Of a stretch of 64,000 nucleotides of DNA, positions 35,579 to 44,173 are shown piece after piece. This stretch comes from Ktedonobacter racemifer DSM 44963 (GTDB lineage: Bacteria; Chloroflexota; Ktedonobacteria; Ktedonobacterales; Ktedonobacteraceae), in NCBI RefSeq assembly GCF_000178855.1, contig NZ_ADVG01000004.1, forward strand, positions 248,001-312,000, read 5' to 3'. Position 1 is the first letter of the stretch. Every line of letters starts with the position of its first letter. The position numbers were made by a program, and so were the translations under genes. The notes beneath the pieces were generated by a model. That model was given only the letters and a program-made list of their open reading frames with translations, ran no database searches and was not told the DNA's origin.

Positions 35579-35794
35579 GGATCTTCGGAAAAAGTTGTGG
35601 TTAGAGGGGGCAAAACAGGCGGTGTACATGAGGAAGCAAAATCGGGATAGGTTCATGCTTCTCACCAGCGTCTGACCGCCGCGCTGCACGCCACCGCCGC
35701 GTCGGTGCTGATCAAAAAGTCTCACGACTGGTTTTGGCAGCAGTGAGGGGTGGTGGCGGTGGCCCTGGTGCCGAGGTCATCGGAGCGGCCGGCC
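35579..35794. repeat. Direct repeat, copy 2
   Basis: Second copy of the 33722-34103 repeat without the 163-bp hairpin segment. Its last 75 bases form the 3' end of the DUF899 reading frame. Confidence 0.8.
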
Positions 35795-36519
35795 GCAAGC
35801 CGGGACCATTGGGCGGTGGGACGTCCGTCCGTGCGGAACTGTTCGCCGGTGTTTTCCCACCGTTGCGGCCAGCCGGCGGGCGAGTCTTCCCAGGTCTCCT
35901 GCCGGCCGTACACGGTCATGTCCAACAGTCCGTAGGTAGGGGCCATTGGCTCCACGCCGCGCCCGGTGGTCCAGTACGTCTCGAACACGCGGTCGCCGTG
36001 CCGCAGGTAGCACACCAGCATGCCGAACCCGCGCCCGGCGAGCAGGGCGGAGGCTGCGTCTTGCGCCGAGTACCACGGGACGTCCCACCCCATAAAGTCG
36101 CGGTAACGGACGCTCTCCTCGTACGGGCCTTGACAGAACGTGGCGTAGGTGACGCCGCGGGAATGCAGGTAGGACAGCTCGCGAACCTGGCCGATGAAGA
36201 AGGTGCAGCCCTCGCACTGGGCGCTGGCGGATTGACCGGTGTGCCACATATGAAAGTAGGCGATCAGCAGCCTTCGGCTCTCGAAGACCTCCAGCAGCGT
36301 GATCGGTCCGTGCGGGCCGACAAGCTGGATGGTGGGGTCCACCTCCACCATCGGCAGAAGCCTTCGAGCCGCCGCGATCGCATCCCCTTCGCGGGTGTGC
36401 GCCTTTTCCCGAACCAGCAGCTTGTCCAGTTCCGCCTGCCAGGTGGCCCAGTCGACCACCGCAGGCAGCGCAGAGGTGTCGCTGCCAGTGATGAAATTGT
36501 GTTGATCACGTGTGTTCAT
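35722..36519 (-). CDS. DUF899 thioredoxin-fold family protein with altered C-terminus
   Basis: 265 residues: WATWQAELDKLLVREKAHTREGDAIAAARRLLPMVEV, ITLLEVFESRRLLIAYFHMWHTG, a CxxC in AQCEGCTFFIGQV, CQGPYEESVRYRDFMGWDVPWYS, VFETYWTTGRGVE. These are DUF899 hallmarks. The last 16 residues, after AAGRSDDLG, come from the direct-repeat sequence. Function unknown; a thioredoxin-like role is suggested by the fold. G+C content is clearly higher than that of neighbouring genes. Confidence 0.85.
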   Translation of the reverse strand: MNTRDQHNFITGSDTSALPAVVDWATWQAELDKLLVREKAHTREGDAIAAARRLLPMVEVDPTIQLVGPHGPITLLEVFESRRLLIAYFHMWHTGQSASAQCEGCTFFIGQVRELSYLHSRGVTYATFCQGPYEESVRYRDFMGWDVPWYSAQDAASALLAGRGFGMLVCYLRHGDRVFETYWTTGRGVEPMAPTYGLLDMTVYGRQETWEDSPAGWPQRWENTGEQFRTDGRPTAQWSRLAAGRSDDLGTRATATTPHCCQNQS

Positions 36520-37205
36520 AAGTGTTTCCTTCTTTCCTCTCCCTCTTGCATTCGGGATGACTCATGGGGAGCAGAAATCTTCTTGCAATTTGCAAGTACA
36601 TCTATTCTACTGGCAGAGAAAGAACAAAACTTCTCCTATCTTGCTCAAATCCTCGACCCGGCTCCAGCCCTGGAAAAATCAGCCGGATCGCCTGCTCTGG
36701 CTAGCGGTCTCGCCAGAGCAGGGTGTGCTGCCTGCTCTGTGGACAGAGGGGGTTCGCGAAGATTCTCACCATCAACCAGGAACCCAACCTAAGCGGAACA
36801 CATCAGGACTTCTTTCCAGCCCGCTCGCGCCATCTGCGCAAATCTCTCGGGGAAATGCTGTCGGGACCCCTAAAGAAGGACCAGAGACCACTCAACCTCC
36901 ACGAAGCAGCACTCGCGGGCAAGGGATTTCCAGCATTTCTTGCTGATACGCAGAGATGGGAGGCGGTTTCTCCAGACGCTGAATGGTCAATTCCTCTGTT
37001 TCGCGCTGATTTTCCCACATTCTCCTCAAAATCCGTGCGGATTCCTCCGAAAATCTCTCTTGTGGGCCCAGCACCAGATCTGGAAACTGGCCAAAGGGAC
37101 CCAAAGGAATCCTGATCGTATTGGATTCCTCTTCGTCTCCGTCTGAAGCCGTTGTCTCATGCAGAATGAGCAGTTAAGCTGCCTCCTTTGGCATGAGACA
37201 ACGGT
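36520..37205. other. Region without an assigned gene; possible protein-like frame
   Basis: On the minus strand at 36892-37150 a frame reads SDGDEEESNTIRIPLGPF, then FPDLVLGPQERFSEESARI, LRRMWENQRETEELTIQRL and a stop. It looks like real protein sequence but I do not recognise it and see no start site. At about 37130-37205 the same strand carries the tail of an IS110 transposase (TVVSCQRRQ). Confidence 0.35.
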
Positions 37206-37869
37206 GTAGAGTAGGCCGCCAGCGAGGTGCAATCGCCCTTTTCTGTCGGCCCCTCCGCCAAACCGGACGTGCCTGTTCCCAGGCATCCAGCTTTCCAGTT
37301 TCGAGTGATGTCATAGGCTTTGGTGGCTTTGAACCTGTCTCATTCGAGACCCTCTGCCTCCCCCACTCTTCCCCTTACTCCACTTCGCCCTACGGTTGGC
37401 TTTCCCAACCTTCCTGGCAGGTCGTTACTCCTGCGACTACTATTGGAGTTCCGTGACCATAGGCGTCTCCGCCCACAGGTCATCCCGCCTTCCGTCGGGA
37501 GAATACGTTCTAGCACGATGGGGATGTGCATTTCGTCCTCTTTTCTCTGCTTATTACAGAGCGTTCCTCCTCCGAGGAGTACGAAGCACGGCTACACGAT
37601 GCTCCGTAGAGAAGGATAGTCGTCATCACGTGTTCTTCCGACCAGGTCAACTCTGCCCACTTGAGGACTTGCATTCAAACAATTCAGTCTTCATCCATTC
37701 GTGCGGGTCTTTCCATCCTTGGGCTACAACACGTTCGTCCTTTGATGGACCTCATGGCATGCTGCTGTTCCCTCCGCCTTTCGACGTTAGGTAAGCCATT
37801 GACCCTAGAACTTCTCCTCGTGTTCTAGCTTGCTCTGCAAGCGATATTCTCCCGCGTGAAACGGCGCAC
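37206..37869 (-). mobile_element. ORF-less group II intron in an IS110 transposase remnant
   Basis: 664 nt. 5' end GTGCGCCGTTTCACGCGGG, 3' end GGCGGCCTACTCTAC. Domain V at about 37261-37295 (AGCTGGATGCCTGGGAACAG...), preceded by domain I-like sequence shared with the intron at 46557-49661 (GGGTCAATGGCT, GGAGACGCCTATGGTCACGG). Excision joins HRLEQLGY to TVV, the expected IS110 sequence. No ORF. Confidence 0.7.
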
Positions 37870-37970
37870 GTAACCGAGTTGTTCAAGGCGGTGAATATGG
37901 TGACGTTCGATCCGTCCCCGATCCCGTTGGTCAAAATAATCAGCGCCCAGATCGGCATACGGTTTCTTGG
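37870..37970 (-). pseudogene. IS110-family transposase, C-terminal remnant
   Basis: KPYADLGADYFDQRDRGRIE and RHHIHRLEQLGY are the closing segment of IS110/IS116 transposases. The upstream part was removed by the IS6 element at 37971, and the last codons lie beyond the intron. Confidence 0.75.
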
Positions 37971-38887
37971 GGTTGTGTTGCAAGAATTATGAAGAAATCA
38001 AAAGAAGAATGAAGTTCTTTCCTAGTGTCGTTTAAGCGACCACTCCAAAGAACCTGGCAATGAAGGCATTCTGGCCTCGCACATCTCCTTTGTTCACGCC
38101 TTGTAGTTGCCCTTTCCGAATCATGTTTATCACCTCGAAGCCTTGTACGGTTCGCCAAGCTGTCTCGAAGGAAAAGAAGCCCATCCCCGGCTTCGTCAAC
38201 CGCTTGATGAAGCGATGATCTTGTTCGATGAGATTATTGAGATATTTCACCTGTCTCAACTCCACGTGCTGAGGCAGCGCTCCAGCGGATTTGAGCTCAC
38301 CAATGGCTTTGGGATAGGCCGCGTTCTTGTCGACATTGATCACACGAGGGGCTGACGTGATGGTTGTGACGTCAGTCAGAGCTATGGGCTGAGTCACCTG
38401 CTCAGCGACCGGGCATGCCAGAGGAACTGAACGAGCAGTCGAGGCGAGTGCTTTCAGGAAGAAGCGTTTCGCTGCCTCGGCATCGCGCGTCGGGCTCAAG
38501 CTAAACTCCAGTGTGTTCCCTTCGGAATCGACGGCTCGGTAGAGAGACCCAGGCTTTTTTGATCTTAAGATAGGTCTCATCAACGCGCCAGGAGTTGTTG
38601 CATGCTTTGAGATACGGTCGGCAGCGTTTTTCCAGTTCCGGCGCATACCGCTGCACCCAGCGATAGATCGTCGTGTGATCAATACGCAGACCCCGTTCGA
38701 GCATTAGCTCTTCCAGGTCGCGATAACTGAGCGCGTACCGTAGGTACCAGCGCACACAGAGGAGAATCATGTCGGGCTGAAAGTGACGCCACTTGAACGA
38801 ATGCTGATGACTCATCAAGGGTACTCCTCGGCTACGCCTCAAATAAAGAAGAGTTTACCATCGCGCCCTCATTCTTGCAACACAACC
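37971..38887. mobile_element. IS6-family element, decayed
   Basis: 917 bp with inverted repeats GGTTGTGTTGCAAGAAT / ATTCTTGCAACACAACC. Flanks GTTTCTTG and GATGAAAG do not match, so the element probably took part in a deletion or rearrangement. A different type from the IS6 at 12906. Confidence 0.85.
38032..38815 (-). pseudogene. IS6-family transposase with one frameshift
   Basis: Frame 1: MSHQHSFKWRHFQPDMILL, RYALSYRDLEELMLERG, SWRVDETYLKI (first Asp). About 38545 the frame changes and continues LYRAVDSEGNTLEFSLS, INVDKNAAYPKAI (second Asp), NNLIEQDHRFIKR (Glu). A single indel in a CTCTCT run accounts for it. Confidence 0.85.
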
Positions 38888-38888
38888 G

Positions 38889-39314
38889 ATGAAAGTTCTC
38901 TATACAGCTGAAGCAACAGTACACGGTGGGCGAGAGGGGGAGGCTCGCTCCTCAGATGGCAACCTGACCGTAAAGTTAAGCCCTCCAACAGAGATAGATG
39001 GGTCAGGTGAGGGCACCAATCCCGAACAACTCTTCGCCGTCGGGTACGCAGCCTGCTTCCAGTCGGCTCTGCTACGAGTCGCCCAACGTGAACAGGTGGA
39101 TGCAAGTCAGTCCACCATCACCTCTCGCGTGGGTATTGGACCCAATGGGCAGGGGGGATTTGGACTCGAAGTCGAACTGCGTGTCTCTCTGACTGGAGTC
39201 GAGGCAGCCACCGGCGAAAAACTCCTTGAACTTGCCCATCAGGTCTGCCCCTATTCCAATGCCACGCGCAGCAATATCCCTGTCAAACTCACGCTTGAGG
39301 AGCAACGCTTATAG
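38889..39314 (+). CDS. ohr: Organic hydroperoxide resistance protein (OsmC/Ohr family)
   Basis: 141 residues. Peroxidatic Cys56 in GYAACFQSAL and resolving Cys120 in HQVCPYSNATR, with Arg20 in GEARS and Glu46 in TNPEQLFA, the four residues of the Ohr active site. It reduces organic and fatty-acid hydroperoxides with lipoyl-protein as electron donor. The ATG follows the IS6 inverted repeat by one base, so the native promoter and ribosome site have been displaced; no Shine-Dalgarno sequence is visible. Confidence 0.9.
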   Translation: MKVLYTAEATVHGGREGEARSSDGNLTVKLSPPTEIDGSGEGTNPEQLFAVGYAACFQSALLRVAQREQVDASQSTITSRVGIGPNGQGGFGLEVELRVSLTGVEAATGEKLLELAHQVCPYSNATRSNIPVKLTLEEQRL

Positions 39315-39323
39315 ATCGAGGAT

Positions 39324-39375
39324 AAAAAGAGTGGAAGACAACACGACGGCTTGTCGTTGTCTTCCACTCTTTTTG
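39324..39375. terminator. Bidirectional terminator between ohr and the ECF sigma gene
   Basis: AAAAAGAGTGGAAGACAAC pairs with GTTGTCTTCCACTCTTTTT around a short loop; A-run and T-run on both sides suit two convergent genes. Confidence 0.85.
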
Positions 39376-39421
39376 TACAGAAAGCACTCTTGATTCCATA
39401 AGGCAAGCAAGGACGCTGCAT

Positions 39422-40501
39422 TTATTGGGGCAATTGAAGCGGGAATCCGAAGGAGGTGACGAGCGATGAGCCGTGGAAGATCGTCACTTCGGCGATCTGG
39501 CCAGGAGGTCGCGAGCCATCGAGGGCGACAACCTGGACTCCGAAAGCTCGATAAGCCCCTTTCGCTTTGTCAGCGGCGTACAGGATAAATGCTGGTTGTG
39601 CATTGGCACGCGTTGGGAACAGACGCCATCTGCTCTGCATTCCAGGTCCAAATGGTGCGACAAGAAGAATAGTTCGAATGGCTTCTCGCCCTCGATACCA
39701 GGAAGGAACAGGTGGCATACTCAATATCGCGTCTTCTTTCAGGAGGGCTACAAGCCCGGAAACATCGTCCGTCTCCCATGCATGCATATAGCGGGAGAGC
39801 AACGCGTTCGTCGCCGCATCAGTGCGCTGTGCCAGCGTCGTCTCTCGCTTATCTGTATGATAGCTCCGCTCAAGCGTGACACGGGCGCGGTGCAAGGCAC
39901 TATTGACGGCTGATACTGAGAGATCAAGCAGGTGCGCAACCTCACTCGCGCGCCAGTCCAGCACGTCACTGAGTAGTAAGATCGCCCGTTGGCGAGGTGG
40001 TAGCAACTGAAGGGCGGTAAGAAATGCCAGCGAGACGCTTTCGCGTCTGCTATAACGCGCTTCTGGATTCTCCGTTGCCTCAACCAGCCAGGTATCAGGA
40101 AGAGGCTCAAGCCAATCCGCTTCAGCAGAAGGGTTCGCGATAGGGATGCGTGAATCCGCCTCGGCAGAGATAGCAACCGGCAGCGGGCGTGAGGAGCGCT
40201 TCTTGAGGGCGTCAAGGCAGGCATTGGTCGCAATTGTATAGAGCCAGGTGCGCAGCGACGCTCGGCCTTTGAATGTGTCGAAGTGTCGCCAGGCACGCAG
40301 CATGCTTTCTTGCACCATATCCTCTGCATCGTGCAGCGAACCCATGAGGCGATAACAGTGCAACAGCAACTCTCTGCGATATGGTTCGATCAAGGAGCCG
40401 ATATCAGATTGTCCCTGGCCCTTATAGCTCGCTATTGCTAGCGAATCGACGCGATTTGTGACGCGGCCTCCCGCGTCAGCTTTCCTCTGTTCAGATACCA
40501 T
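39422..40501 (-). CDS. ECF sigma factor with SnoaL-like C-terminal domain (SigX5/TIGR02960 type)
   Basis: About 359 residues. Region 2 in LIEPYRRELLLHCYRLMGSLHDAEDMVQES and WLYTIATNACLDALKKR; region 4 in LTALQLLPPRQRAILLLSDVLDWRASEVAHLLDLSVSAVNSALHRAR. The C-terminal 140 residues (LLSRYMHAWETDDVSGLVALLKEDAILSMPPVPSWYRGREAI) resemble a SnoaL/NTF2 domain, which in related sigma factors regulates activity in place of an anti-sigma factor. ATG chosen because GAGGA is five bases upstream. Partner genes are not apparent. Confidence 0.88.
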   Translation of the reverse strand: MVSEQRKADAGGRVTNRVDSLAIASYKGQGQSDIGSLIEPYRRELLLHCYRLMGSLHDAEDMVQESMLRAWRHFDTFKGRASLRTWLYTIATNACLDALKKRSSRPLPVAISAEADSRIPIANPSAEADWLEPLPDTWLVEATENPEARYSRRESVSLAFLTALQLLPPRQRAILLLSDVLDWRASEVAHLLDLSVSAVNSALHRARVTLERSYHTDKRETTLAQRTDAATNALLSRYMHAWETDDVSGLVALLKEDAILSMPPVPSWYRGREAIRTILLVAPFGPGMQSRWRLFPTRANAQPAFILYAADKAKGAYRAFGVQVVALDGSRPPGQIAEVTIFHGSSLVTSFGFPLQLPQ

Positions 40502-40560
40502 ATGCTTCCTCAATTCCTCCGGGTCTGGTTCATTATCAATAAGATCATCGACCGTGTCGA

Positions 40561-40635
40561 GTCACATTCACCCAAAACGCCGCAGGATGCCCCTGCCCTT
40601 TCAGGCATGGGGAGGAATGCGGCGTTCCTTTGGAG
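40561..40635 (+). mobile_element. Left-end hairpin region of an IS605-type element
   Basis: Imperfect palindrome AACGCCGCAGGATGCCCC...GGGGAGGAATGCGGCGTT with an inner CCCCTGCC/GGCATGGGG stem, as expected for the subterminal hairpin of IS200/IS605 elements. The exact left cleavage site is not determined. Confidence 0.45.
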
Positions 40636-40686
40636 GTGGCTTGGGTGGAATACGCCGTAGACATTCTCTCATCTGCTCATGTATTG

Positions 40687-40716
40687 TTGACAGTCAGATG
40701 AAAACTATGGTATAAT
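40687..40716 (+). promoter_or_regulatory. Housekeeping promoter of tnpB
   Basis: TTGACA and TATAAT, both perfect, with an 18-bp spacer. The tnpB ATG lies only seven bases after the -10 box, so the message is probably leaderless or nearly so. Confidence 0.75.
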
Positions 40717-40723
40717 TTAGCGT

Positions 40724-42031
40724 ATGCAAACGGTAGTAACAGCGAAACTCAAATTGAATACAACGCCCGAGCAATTCAAGGCATTACGTACAACGCAACT
40801 GGCGTATCGGGATTCTCTCAATTATGTGAGCCAGTACGCCTTTGCGCATGGCAAGATGAGCAATGCTGTTCGTTTGCAAGATGCCACCTACGAAGAGATC
40901 CGCCTCCGTTTTCATCTGCCTTCGCAAATGGCCTGTTCTGTTCCTCGCCAAGTTGGTGCCTCGTATAAAACCCTCTGGACAAAGGTCAAGAACAATGCTG
41001 TTCATCGTAAGGAAGGGAAGACCAAGAAACGCTACAAAGGGCTTGATAAGGCTCCCAAGTTCATCTCCCCCACGTTGACCTATCAGTACAAGAAAGACTA
41101 CACCTTCAAGAAAGAGCAGCAGGTGAGCATCCTGACCCTTGAGGGACGTGTTATCGTGCCCTATACTGGCTACAATAAGCATGTGGCATTGATCCAGCGT
41201 GGAGCGGAGATTGGTGCATCGAAACTCTGGTATGACAAGCCCAAGAAACAATTTTACCTCCTTGTCTCTCTTGAAATTGAGACGGCTGATCCTACACCTG
41301 AAACGCACAAGCAAGTCGTTGGCGTGGATGTGGGGATGCGATACCTTGCCGTCACGGCGACGATGCAAGGGGATTGCACCTTCCATTCAGGCAAACAGAT
41401 TGTCCCCAAGGCAAACCACTACGCACGACTGAGAAAACGTCTGCAAAAGAAAGGCACTCGTTCAGCGACAAGAAGGCTCGTTGCCATCAGTGGACGAGAG
41501 AGACGGTTGAAGCAGAATACCAATCATGTCGTGAGTAAGCGGATTGTCCTACAGCACCCTCAAAGCTTGATTGGACTGGAGCATCTGACAGACATTCGAG
41601 AGCGTACCAAACGACGCAAAGGCAAAAATGCAAAACAGCGAAAAGCCAATCGTACCTTCTCCAAATGGTCCTTCGCTGAGTTGCATAGCATGATTGCCTA
41701 TAAAGCGCTCTTACATCGAAGTATGGCAATCAAGGTCGATGCCAACTATACCTCGCAGGCCTGCCCCAAATGTGGGCACACCTGCAAAGAGAATAGACCC
41801 AACAAAGGATTGCTCTTCGTCTGTCAGAATTGTCAGTACACGCTCCATGCCGATCTGGTTGGTGCAAGAAACATTGCGATGCGAACGCTTCTTATCCGGC
41901 AAGACTGGATAGGAACGGGCCTCTTGTCAGTACGCCCTGATGTGTCGGACGATGAAGCCAAAGCCGCACGCCTGAAAAGGTATGCTGAATTGCGGTGGAG
42001 TTCAGACACAACTCCAAGCCCTCGGCTTTAG
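40724..42031 (+). CDS. tnpB: TnpB, RNA-guided nuclease of an IS605-type element
   Basis: 435 residues. RuvC-like active site complete: Asp202 in GVDVGMR, Glu286 in IGLEHL, Asp377 in HADLVGARN; zinc ribbon Cys347, Cys350, Cys367 and Cys370 (CPKC...CQNC). N-terminal arginine/lysine-rich RNA-binding region intact. No tnpA transposase is present, so it is an orphan that depends on another element for movement. TnpB cleaves DNA next to a TAM under guidance of an omega-RNA made from the element's right end. Confidence 0.92.
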   Translation: MQTVVTAKLKLNTTPEQFKALRTTQLAYRDSLNYVSQYAFAHGKMSNAVRLQDATYEEIRLRFHLPSQMACSVPRQVGASYKTLWTKVKNNAVHRKEGKTKKRYKGLDKAPKFISPTLTYQYKKDYTFKKEQQVSILTLEGRVIVPYTGYNKHVALIQRGAEIGASKLWYDKPKKQFYLLVSLEIETADPTPETHKQVVGVDVGMRYLAVTATMQGDCTFHSGKQIVPKANHYARLRKRLQKKGTRSATRRLVAISGRERRLKQNTNHVVSKRIVLQHPQSLIGLEHLTDIRERTKRRKGKNAKQRKANRTFSKWSFAELHSMIAYKALLHRSMAIKVDANYTSQACPKCGHTCKENRPNKGLLFVCQNCQYTLHADLVGARNIAMRTLLIRQDWIGTGLLSVRPDVSDDEAKAARLKRYAELRWSSDTTPSPRL

Positions 42032-42046
42032 CCGTAGGGTACTGAC
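41880..42046 (+). ncRNA. Predicted omega-RNA scaffold overlapping the tnpB 3' end
   Basis: The right end contains a hairpin GCCCTCGGC-TTTA-GCCGTAGGG followed by TACTGAC, the usual layout of an IS605 right end. By analogy the scaffold covers the last 100-150 bases and the guide is the roughly 16-20 bases that follow, starting about 42047. Left boundary is a guess. Confidence 0.5.
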
Positions 42047-42115
42047 TTCTTTCTTAAGCGAACACCCACTGTGCCCCCGAATGAGGATTGCAACTCCCCT
42101 GGAGGCACTCAGGTC

Positions 42116-42327
42116 CATACTTATGAGACTGTAGTGAAGAGCAAAACTGTGCGCTCTCGCTACAAGTATTCTCTATACCATACGCTTGTCACTACTATCC
42201 ATGGTTCCTCGCAGGTCAGAATAGTATCAGCCTCTCGCACCTATCTGCTGTATCTGTGTATGAGGCCAAAAAATCTCTCCAGGCAGACCGCACAGTTTTT
42301 CCCTTCGCCGCTGTCTCATAAGTGTAT
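42116..42327. repeat. Candidate MITE, about 210 bp
   Basis: Imperfect inverted arms of about 38 bases: ATACTTATGAGACTGTAGTG... and, inverted, ACACTTATGAGACAGCGGCG..., both ending AAAACTGTGCG. No coding capacity; target duplication not clear. Confidence 0.5.
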
Positions 42328-42468
42328 ATCACAACGAGGGGCCATTCGACAGAGTTGATGGAAAACATGGCTTCCCCTGAGCGAACTTTGATATACCTAT
42401 TGAGCATCAATGTCAGGAATAGAGCAGAGAGCACATGCTTTCTTGCTGCAAAGAGGGAATAACGCATT

Positions 42469-42783
42469 ATGACCATCGCACACGCTATGTACACCGTGAA
42501 AGCGGAATACGCGACACAGAACAAAAAGCATGTCAGCCAGGTGATAGAGGAGCTACAAGCCTTGCATCGAGATGATATCCAGTACAGCGTCTTTGTGCAG
42601 GAGGACGGGAAAACCTTCACTCATTTGCTAATATGCGCGAATGAGGAGGCGGGGAGGGCTTTCACAGGGCTGAAGGCCTTCGCGGCCTTTCAAGCAGCGC
42701 TTACCGAAAGCCAGCCTGAAGTGTCTCCTTCGGTGAATAACGTGACCCTAGTTGGTTCGACTTCAGACTTACTCTCACGATAA
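42469..42783 (+). CDS. Small conserved protein, ABM-like fold suspected
   Basis: 104 residues: MTIAHAMYTVKAEYATQNKK, EELQALHRDDIQYSVFVQED, FTHLLICANEEAGRAFTGLKAF, AAFQAALTESQPEVSPSVNN. The beta-alpha pattern and the FQAAL...PE segment suggest a dimeric alpha/beta-barrel domain. It precedes a flavin monooxygenase gene by 20 bases and may be in its operon. A fragment of a relative is at 33501-33720. Confidence 0.6.
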   Translation: MTIAHAMYTVKAEYATQNKKHVSQVIEELQALHRDDIQYSVFVQEDGKTFTHLLICANEEAGRAFTGLKAFAAFQAALTESQPEVSPSVNNVTLVGSTSDLLSR

Positions 42784-42803
42784 CCTGTTTAGAGGACAGT
42801 AAT

Positions 42804-44009
42804 ATGGCAAGATTTAAGGAGAATAGCATGCAAGCCACCCACATACCCACTAGATCAGAACTCGTACGCCGCGCCTCAGAGATAATACCCGTACTTCAGG
42901 AACATGCTCACTGGAACGAGGAGCATCGACGTATTCATGACGAGTCCATCGAGGCGCTGAGACAGGCTGGGCTCTTCAGGTTACGTATGCCTCAACGCTA
43001 TGGCGGCTATGAAAGCGACACGCGCACTCTGGTCGAGGTGCTTGCGGAACTTGGGCAAGGAGATGGCTCGACCGCGTGGGTGGCCTGGGTGTTGGCTGGC
43101 AACACATGGTTGGTTGGTATGTTTCCTGATGCCGTTCAGAATGAGGTGTTCGCGACCCCCGATGTGCGCGTGAGCGGAACTCTGAGTCCAACTGGCAAGG
43201 CAGAGTACCAGGATGGTGGCTTCACCATAAGCGGCAAATGGCACTTCCATTCCGGCTCGTTGCACAGCCAATGGAGCTTGATGGCGGCAATGTCCACCAC
43301 TCCAGAAGGGACCCCGACACCACTCGTCGCGCTCATCCCAACGAAGGAACTGGAGGTCGTTGACGATTGGAATACAGCGGGCCTCAAGGGCACAGGCAGC
43401 GTCAGCAGTGTCGCCAGGAAGGTCTTTGTGCCCGCGGAACGCATGCTCCCGGCTCTCTCTATACTTCAGGGGCAGTCCGCCTCCAAACAGAATGCAGGAG
43501 TGCCAATCTATCGGAGTCCCATGGTCCCGGCCATTGCTGCTGCCGCTAGCGGGGTTCCACTGGGCCTGGCGAAGGCCGCCATGGCAAACTTCTTCCAGCG
43601 GCTCCCAGAGCGGGGCATTGCCTATACCAACTATGCTAGGCAGGCTGAGGCCCCAATCACGCACTTGCAAGTAGCCGAGGCGACAATGAAGATCGACGAA
43701 GCTGATTTTCATTCATCTCGAGCGGCAACGCTAGTGGATACGAAGGCAGAGAGCGATGACACCTGGACACTTGAAGAACGTGCCCGTGTGCGTATGGACA
43801 CCGCGATGGTCGCCCGGCTGGCAAAGGAGGCCATCGACATCCTCAACACAGCCAGTGGAGGATCTTCGATCTATAGTCACGTACCCATGCAGCGTATCGA
43901 ACGAGATATTCAGGCAGCGAACCTGCAAGGCATGATGCATCCGAACACCAATCTCGAACTCTATGGGCGCATCCGCTGTGGCCTGGAACCCAACACAGTC
44001 AACATCTAG
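42804..44009 (+). CDS. Acyl-CoA-dehydrogenase-like flavin monooxygenase (HsaA/group D type)
   Basis: About 401 residues with the acyl-CoA dehydrogenase fold: AGLFRLRMPQRYGGYESDTRTLVEVLAELGQGDGSTAWVAWV, GTLSPTGKAEYQDGGFTISGKWHFHSGS, DWNTAGLKGTGSVSSVARKVFVPAERM, and ASGGSSIYSHVPMQRIERDIQAANLQGMMHPNTNLELYG. The GSTAW motif and HPN end are typical of reduced-flavin-dependent hydroxylases. Two starts have good sites; 42828 (AAGGAGAATAGC-ATG) is equally possible. The flavin reductase partner follows. Confidence 0.87.
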   Translation: MARFKENSMQATHIPTRSELVRRASEIIPVLQEHAHWNEEHRRIHDESIEALRQAGLFRLRMPQRYGGYESDTRTLVEVLAELGQGDGSTAWVAWVLAGNTWLVGMFPDAVQNEVFATPDVRVSGTLSPTGKAEYQDGGFTISGKWHFHSGSLHSQWSLMAAMSTTPEGTPTPLVALIPTKELEVVDDWNTAGLKGTGSVSSVARKVFVPAERMLPALSILQGQSASKQNAGVPIYRSPMVPAIAAAASGVPLGLAKAAMANFFQRLPERGIAYTNYARQAEAPITHLQVAEATMKIDEADFHSSRAATLVDTKAESDDTWTLEERARVRMDTAMVARLAKEAIDILNTASGGSSIYSHVPMQRIERDIQAANLQGMMHPNTNLELYGRIRCGLEPNTVNI

Positions 44010-44173
44010 CCTGTTCATATGAGCCTTCCTTCCTCTGAGCGAGCGTGTTCTGAAAGGGGGGAATGGCTACGCGCACGCACCCACGGTTGGTATCCAGTGC
44101 CGACTGTGGGTGAGCTAGCATAGGGCGTGGACACTTTGCATCCATGCCTTTCACCAATCCAGGAGGAAGACAA

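Noticed and set aside
36723..37115. Plus-strand 130-codon frame
   Set aside because: No ribosome site or motif; overlaps a more protein-like minus-strand frame.
40560..40620. Rho-independent terminator upstream of tnpB
   Set aside because: The hairpin lacks a T-run and its place before an orphan tnpB fits an IS605 left end better.
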